Shown: one piece after another, positions 57,752 through 64,000 of the stretch
How positions within the stretch are numbered: the first letter of the stretch is position 1
How the letters are laid out: every line of letters begins with the position of its first letter
Source: Histoplasma ohiense
Taxonomy: Eukaryota; Ascomycota; Eurotiomycetes; Onygenales; Ajellomycetaceae
Direction of reading: 5' to 3'
Assembly: GCA_017607445.1 (NCBI GenBank)
Contig: JAEVHH010000006.1
Coordinates: 1,364,001-1,428,000 of the forward strand
Length of the DNA: 64,000 nt
The notes under the pieces: model-generated
Seen by the model: the letters and a program-made list of their open reading frames with translations, nothing else
Told to the model about the DNA's origin: nothing
Database searches by the model: none
Made by a program: the position numbers and the translations under genes

Positions 57752-58950
57752 GCTCTTCAATTGATTGTAAGTGTGAAACAAATTGTTGAACTATCTGATT
57801 TTCTTGTTGCTCTGTTTTTCAGTACTGTCTATCAGCATCTCAGAAACTTTTATCTGAATCAGTGACTTGACATTACATTCAACTAACAAATTCTTCTTAT
57901 GGTGGCAAAGTCTGTATATCATGTGTATGTTGATACCAATGTTCTTGCATCTTGACATTGAAATGAGTAACAGCTTTGATGATCTTTTAATGGTTGTGTT
58001 TGTTGTAGTAATTAAGATCACTGACATGGAAAGTGATAGCAGCTGTAACAAAGTTTTCAAATTCTTTCATACTTTGATTTTGAAACTTTTTCACATCTCT
58101 TCAAGAAGAGTGATCACTCATGCTGAGATTTCAAAGTTCTAATTGTCAAAATGATATTCAACTACATCTCTCACTGACAGTAGTTATGATGCTTTTCACT
58201 AAAATATTAAGTGCTTGTAGTGTGGGTTCTGATGATCTGAGAGTACTTGTGGCATTATTGTAGTTATCATTTATACTAGTGATATCTCTACTATGATTCA
58301 GATGCACTTCTAGTGTATTTCAGATGACTGAAATTGTTTCATTCAATTCTTGCAGTAAAGTATCACACTGATGTTGAAGTTCTCACAATTCTTTCTCAGT
58401 CTGTAATTTTTTGATTCTTCTGATCACAGCTATTTTTTCAGTCTCAATTGTACTGAGATCTTCATAAGAGATGTTCTCTTCTAAACTATACTCAGAGTTT
58501 AATTTCATAGAGAAAGATGATACTTGTTACACACTTTCAGTGACAGAAGTGTGTGTTTCACAGTTTTCTTCAATGATATTTGTTGCTTTGAATTCAGCAG
58601 TGGCATGAGTATAGCAGATGCTGTGAATAGAGATCATGACTATTACTCAATAAACTGTCTCTCAAAGATTGAGTGATTAGAAACTGTGAGATGTAGTGAC
58701 AGTGTGAAGAGTAACAGTAGAAGATAGTTTATAGTGTAGTGGAGATAATAGTAATATATTGTAGAGTAATGTAGTGTAGTAGCATAATGTAGTGTAGCTA
58801 ATCACTAAGGAAGAAAAGAAAGAGAAAGAAGATGTGCGAAATACATACATCAATATATATATACATATAGAAATAGCAGTAGCAAGAGTATAATGGAAAG
58901 AGATAAGAATAAGCGAAGATAATAAGGAAATAATAAACGAGTGCATTACA
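57752..58950 (-). mobile_element. Family A fragment A3 (5' LTR and gag start)
   Basis: This is an inverted copy of the first 1.2 kb of family A, with LTR 58685-58950 and gag to its middle at 57752, where it stops abruptly at the tRNA-like sequence. Part of the same gag region is also present in A2 at 50370-51155, with many independent differences. Confidence 0.8.
58685..58950 (-). repeat. A3 LTR
   Basis: This family A LTR is 266 bp with TG...CA ends. Confidence 0.85.
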
Positions 58951-59023
58951 GCAGAGTGTCTTTGATGCTGTGCTGTACAGACAGCTGCTTCAGCAGATGA
59001 TGCAACAGAGATGACTGTGCAAG
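58951..59023 (+). mobile_element. LINE-D RT scrap between two inverted A LTRs
   Basis: These 73 bp match, inverted, LINE-D at about 23500-23575 and encode QSVFDAVLYRQLLQQM of the RT. The scrap is less decayed than the LINE-D copy. Confidence 0.75.
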
Positions 59024-59286
59024 TGTAATGCATTTGTGTATTATTCTTGTTTATTATTTCCTTATTGTATATTATCTTCACTTATTCTTACCTCTTTTCA
59101 TTATACTCTCGCTACCGCTATTTCTATATGTATATATATATCGATGTATGTATTTCGCATATCTTCTTTCTCTTTCTTTTCTTCCTTAGTGATTAGCTAC
59201 ATTACGGTACTACACTTTACAATATATTGCTATTATCTCCGCTACGCTATAAACTATCTTCTACTGTTACTCTTCACACTGTCGCT
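59024..59286 (+). repeat. A5 5' LTR (best-preserved A LTR)
   Basis: It retains several CG dinucleotides (ctctcgctaccgc; tatcgatg; ctccgctacgc) that are CA or TG in the other A LTRs. Confidence 0.8.
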
Positions 59287-62210
59287 AGATTCTCTTTGTC
59301 CCCAAAAAAGATGGTGGACTCTGTCTTTGTGTAGACTATTGAGGATTAAATTGAATCATCATCAAGAATTGATACCCTCTATCTCTAATAAGTGAATTAT
59401 TTGACAGACTTTCAAAAGCCAAGATATTCACTAAGCTGGACCTTTGAGATGTCTACCACCACATACTTATAGCAGCAAAAGACTGTTGGAAGGCAGTCTT
59501 TAGAATAAGATATGAATATTTGAAATATATAGTTATATCATTTGAACTAGCTAATGCTTCAGTGATATTTCCAGCATACATTAACAATGTCTTGTCTGAT
59601 TTGTTGAATATATATTGTGTTGTCTATTTGGACGACATTCTCATATTCTTCAATTCAAAGCAGAAATATAAAGTGCATGTTACTAAAATACTAAAATGTC
59701 TTAAGTATGCAAATCTATTTACAAAACTCTCTAAGTGTGAATTTGAAGTGAACAAAATCTTGTTTCTGAGATTTGTTATAGATACAAATAGTGTTGAGAT
59801 GAAGTCAGACAGAGTCTTCACTATTATGAAATGATCTACATCTAAATCAATTAAAGAGGTTCAATTTTTCTTGAGTTTTGCTAATTTCTATCAGTGATTT
59901 ATTAAGTCTTTCTTCTCTATTGCAGCCTCACTATTCAAACTTACAAAAGAGAGCAAGAAGAGGGAAAGAAAAGCCACTTTTATATGAACAGAAGATGCTC
60001 AAAGCACTTTCAATGAACTCAAATCATGCTTTATATATGCTTCTCTATTAGCTCATTTTGACTCAGCTCAGTATATTCAGATTGAATCTGATGTATTCAC
60101 TTTTGCAGTCACTGCTATTCTGTCACAGTTGCAGAATAATGAGCACTGACATTCAGTTGTCTTTTGATCAAGAAAGTTGATTGATGCAGAAATGTGTTAT
60201 AATATTCATAATAAAGAACTCTTGACTATTGTAGCAGTATTTAAAAATTAAAGATATTATCTGAAGAGAAGTCAGTATTCAATTCAAGTTTGATCTGATC
60301 ATATCAATCTGCAGTACTTTATGATGACTAAAGAACTGAACAGACATCAGATCAGATGAATGAAAGTTTTATCTACTTATAATTTTGTATTACTGCACTG
60401 CTCTGAATCAAAGAATTCAGCTGATGAGCTCAGTCATCACACAGACTACAGTGAGATCTATAATGATCAAACTATATTATCTATTCTGCAATAGAAGCTG
60501 AAATATGAAGTTAGACTAGACTAAGAAATTGATACTTTTTTTCAAAATAATATTTCTTCTTATATAGTCTGTGTATGAATCTTTAATGAGCAAAATACTT
60601 CTTTTAATAAGTCAAAATCACTTTATATATTGACATCTTCTATCTCTCATATAAACTCTTCCTCTCTGTTGCATGTTGAGCAATATATGCCTCAGATTGC
60701 AGTCAATAAGGCTATTCTTGAGAACTCAGTATATACAGAAATGTCTGAATCCTTCATCTTATTTCTGAGTAAAGCACAGAAGATTGATTCTTTTGCTGCT
60801 GAGCAAAGAAAGAAGATAAAAGAGAAGAGTATGATTATTGCTGAAAATATGCTATGAACAATTTCTGAGAATGATATATTGTATACTGATAATCACACAT
60901 ATGTTCTTCAACAAAAGACACTCATTGATAAAATTATCAGTGCAAATCATGATGATCTGCAGAGGGATCATTTTGATATAAAAAAGTTTATAGACAGCAT
61001 TCAGAACAAATACTATTGACATGAGCTAGTCAGAAATATCAAAAATTATATATTCACTTATAATATTTATCAAAGAGTAAAATCAAAACAGCACAGACAA
61101 TATGAAGAATTGAGTACAATCTTTTTATCATCAAATTCTTTTGAGTTCATTACTATAAATTTTATTACAGATTTGCCAGTCTCTACATTCCTCCATCAAA
61201 TCTATGATGCAATTTTAGTGATTGTGAATATATATACCAAGTTTATGATCTATATTCCTTGCATCAAAAACATTACTGTTGATGAACTAGTAGAAATTGT
61301 TTATACCAAGTTCTATACAATTTACAAAGTACTCAAAAACCATATATCTGATTGAGATTTGCTATTTACAAGTCATTATTGATTCATCTTTTGTTATATA
61401 CTAAGCACACATCAGAAACTTTCAACAATCTTTCACTCTCAAACAGATGATCAAACAGAACAACAAAATCAAACCTTGCAACATTATCTTCAATGCTTTA
61501 TCAACTATCATCAAGATGACTGAGCACACTGACTACTGCTGATGCAGTTTGTTTACAATATCTCTCAACATATCTCTACTGAAATGGCACCCATGGAAGC
61601 CTTAATGGGATATCAATCTGATTTGAAAATTAATGTCAGCAAATCACCACAATCAGTCACCATACATGCTGCTAGCCGCACAAAATATATTGAGAAAACA
61701 TGTTATAAGCTTATCAAGAATCTACAAAAGACACAACAAGCACAGAAAATCTATTATAATACAAAACATAAACTTCAACAATTTAAAATAGATGACTATA
61801 TCATACTCAATGCAAAAAATCTCTGATTGTTACACTCAGTTCACAAACTTGATCATAAATATGTTGAATCTTTCAAGATTCTGAATATCATCAAAAAACA
61901 GATGTACAAACTAGAACTGTCATCTTTATATAAAAGTATTCATTCTGTATTCCACATATCTTTATTGAAGTCATACAACTGCAGAAATGAAGCTCTATCA
62001 GAATCAGAACTGAAACTTGTCAATGAAGAAGAAGAATATCATGTTGAAGAAATTCTTGAAAAATGACAATGAAAAAACAAACCTTCAGAATATCTTGTGA
62101 GATGAACAGATTGGAATTCTAGTGGTGATACATGGAAATTAAAAGAAAATATATTGAACACTCAGGCATTTGAAATCTTTCTTGAACAAGAAAATGAACA
62201 ACAAATACAA
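59287..62210 (+). pseudogene. A5 pol (RT, RNase H, integrase, chromodomain)
   Basis: It starts inside RT at a TTTTTGGGGACAAAG-type reverse match (LCPQKRWWTLSL region in another frame) and shows LTKESKKREEK, RNase H, the integrase motifs FITINFITDLPVS (first catalytic Asp changed to Asn) and QTDDQTEQQNQ, then VFHISLLKSYN. It is inactivated by many stops. Confidence 0.75.
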
Positions 62211-62639
62211 AATCAACATACTCTCAAACATCAAAAGCACAAACATCAAGTTGAAAGATATCAGAAGCACAAATCTCATCCAAACTCCAACTAAATACAT
62301 TTTTTTAAAAAGATTTTATCAGAGAAAAGAAAAAAAGAAAAAAATTCAATTTTGGTATAATAAATACAAAAAATAAAAAATATAAGCAAGTAAAAGACAA
62401 AGAAAACAGATTCTAAGAAAAGTCTAAAGATTTTCAGTTCATTCATTCTTATCTCAATCTTCTTCATCTCTCATTTTCTCTTCTCTCTTCATCATCTCTC
62501 TCATCTCTTCTTCACTATTCTCTTCTTATACTGTCTCTAATACTCATTAAGCACTGAGTCTCATTTCAGATGCTAAGACACTGACAAATGTCTCTCTTAT
62601 AGAACATTTGTTTTCTTCTCTCTACTCTTCTTTATCAAC

Positions 62640-62990
62640 CTCTTCATTCACTGACACATCTGCTGAAGAAAGACCTCTCTCTTCATGATCTTCTCTCACA
62701 TCTCCACATCATGGAGCTCATATCTCTTATATTTCACTGTCTTCACTGTTGAAGTCTTCACAATCTTCTTCATTGACTCTTCAGCCAACTTCTTCTTCAT
62801 CAACCTCTTCTCAATCAACTTCTTCACCACAGAGTTCTCAGAGCTCATCACTTTCAAAATCCTCATATTCTTCTCCACACTCTTCTCTTTCTCTAATATA
62901 TTCACTCTGAAAGAAACAGACACAATCACTGTCTTCATAATCTGCATCTCTGCAGACTCAGCCACTGCTCAGTACTGAGATCACAGAGCA
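62640..62990 (-). pseudogene. Opposite-strand ORF of family A (copy in A5)
   Basis: Minus-strand frame 62696-62965 begins MAESAEMQIMKTVIVSVSF and contains VVKKLIEKRLMKKKLAEESM, matching the A1 and A2 copies. The hydrophobic part is altered after a frameshift. Confidence 0.5.
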
Positions 62991-63119
62991 TTTGTCTCTG
63001 CTCTGCTCTGAGCAGACAGCATTGCCAGATGAGATGCATTCAATCATTTTATCAAACAACAAAAACAACTTTTGTGATTGATCATATTCTCTCCAGCCAC
63101 CACCTCCACAAAAATAAAC

Positions 63120-64000
63120 TGTAAGAGATGGTTGTAGGTATAATTATGAGAGTAGTGTGAAGTACACATGTAGAATGTTAAGAAGGTAGCAATCTCTATT
63201 ATTCAAAGCTAATCACTGATCTTCTAATATCTACAGATATCAGCAAGTATTATATAGATGATCATCACACACTACAGCTGTCTATAATGCTGTGTGTTAT
63301 GTCTCTTCTCATTAATTCTGATGTGTTCTGTGTTCTTCTATCACCATATAGCTATTTTCTAATATAGATATCTCCATTGTGTCTATTACAATTATCTCTC
63401 TTCTTCAAAGGCCTGGTCCTCAGGGCTTCTTACTGCAACATGTGAAGTTCATAACATATGCTGTGTGGTTAATATTGTATAGAGTTTGCAGAATCAGACT
63501 GAATTAATTGTTGAGATTAATTTCAAAATGTTGCTGTTTCAGAAGAATGTTTTTCCATCTTCAGTGTCATTGCAGTTCAATCACAATTTAGACACAACTT
63601 CTGAATCTCTTTTCTTTGACTTCTACATCAAAAATCACACTTCATCAAAAATCATCACCAACATCACCACTAACAATTTTTTATTAAAAAAGAATACATC
63701 AATTTATCAAACAAAGTACACTGTATTCTTCTATGTGATTTTTATTGTGAAATTTATAGTTTTGATTGTATGGTTGTGTTTTTCATTTTGGGTTGAGTTT
63801 TGTGTTGTTGCAATCTTTTTGATCAATATTACAATATTGATTTCAATCTTCAACATCTGTTTTTCTTTCTTGTTGCTTTTGCTTCTCCTTCTTCTTTGAA
63901 CAAGGTCTTGATACTGATTAAAGTTATGATAGAATGTCAGAACCAGCTGTTTCCATTGCTGATTTGAAGTCTATGGAGGATGATATGCTGTCTGCCATCA
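63120..64000 (-). mobile_element. Second family C element (C2), 3' end, runs off the window
   Basis: The 3' LTR (63120-63390, 271 bp) is followed by the same polypurine tract, leader and opposite-strand ORF start (ATG 63934, MSEPAVSIADLKSMEDDML) as C1. The remainder lies outside the window. It has inserted at or replaced the end of A5. Confidence 0.85.
63934..64000 (+). pseudogene. Start of the C2 opposite-strand ORF
   Basis: The first 22 codons agree with C1 (MSEPAV-IAD---ME-DML), with several amino-acid differences and no stop so far. That two copies share the ATG and frame supports a real coding start. Confidence 0.5.

Larger units (their letters stand above)
59024..63119 (+). mobile_element. 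Family A element A5, gag deleted, 3' end truncated
   Basis: A 5' LTR (59024-59286, last about 10 bp missing) is joined directly to RT, so gag and protease are deleted. RT (catalytic VYLDDILIF at about 59615-59640), RNase H, integrase (61110-61355 and 61542-61826) and chromodomain region (61827-62200) follow, then the post-pol region with the opposite-strand ORF. The element stops at 63119 where C2's LTR begins. In-frame stops include TGA plus more TAA than in A1. Confidence 0.85.

Noticed and set aside
50370..58530. A simple LINE-E insertion with a normal target duplication
   Set aside because: The shared gag segment is about 780 bp with many independent differences, far longer and more divergent than a usual LINE target duplication.

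Overview
This window looks like a transposon-dominated, AT-rich compartment of a filamentous fungal (probably ascomycete) genome. The reasons are fungal-type short introns in the one host gene, chromodomain Ty3/Gypsy elements, Tad1-like LINEs carrying RNase H, and pervasive C-to-T decay of every repeat. I cannot name the species. One GC-richer island (about 8.62-11.49 kb) carries a single convincing host gene, a four-exon alpha/beta-hydrolase on the minus strand. Nearly everything else is mobile DNA at different stages of decay. For reference I use local family names: chromovirus families A, C and F, non-chromodomain Gypsy family B, LINE-D (old), LINE-E (younger), and a hAT-like non-autonomous element carrying a minisatellite (hAT-S).

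Layout. 1-593: 5' end of an A element (minus). 1273-6533: complete C element (minus, 271-bp LTRs, TSD tgcag). 6629-7967: hAT-S copy 1. 7968-8424: end of an F element. 8621-8715: tRNA-like sequence. 8759-10552: hydrolase gene. 11490-11582: hAT-S fragment. 11686-18318: old F element (minus), its LTR interrupted by a complete F element (12048-18127, 534-bp LTRs, TSD gatac). 18319-51155: an A element (minus) split by LINE-D (20473-46256, 15-bp TSD). LINE-D is itself interrupted by hAT-S copy 2 (25881-27947), a complete A element (28252-43684, TSD acagt) and hAT-S copy 3 (44221-45752, perfect 8-bp TSD). The inner A element carries a complete B element (31246-39250). 51156-56997: LINE-E. 56998-57751: an undecayed GC-rich block with a tRNA-like sequence. 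57752-63119: two further A fragments around a 73-bp LINE-D scrap. 63120-64000: start of a second C element.

The most striking property is the decay signature. In the worst-hit repeats CG, CC and GG dinucleotides are almost absent while CA, TG, CT and AG remain abundant. Reading frames are broken overwhelmingly by TGA (from CGA and TGG), not TAA or TAG. This means C-to-T change at CpG and CpC with CpA spared, the reverse of the CpA preference of classical Neurospora-type repeat-induced point mutation (RIP). A second theme is that three unrelated Gypsy families (A, B, C) carry an additional ORF on the opposite strand between pol and the 3' LTR. In C that ORF contains an intron with canonical-looking ends. 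All element genes seen here are inactivated except possibly parts of LINE-E; the only gene I would expect to be functional is the hydrolase.
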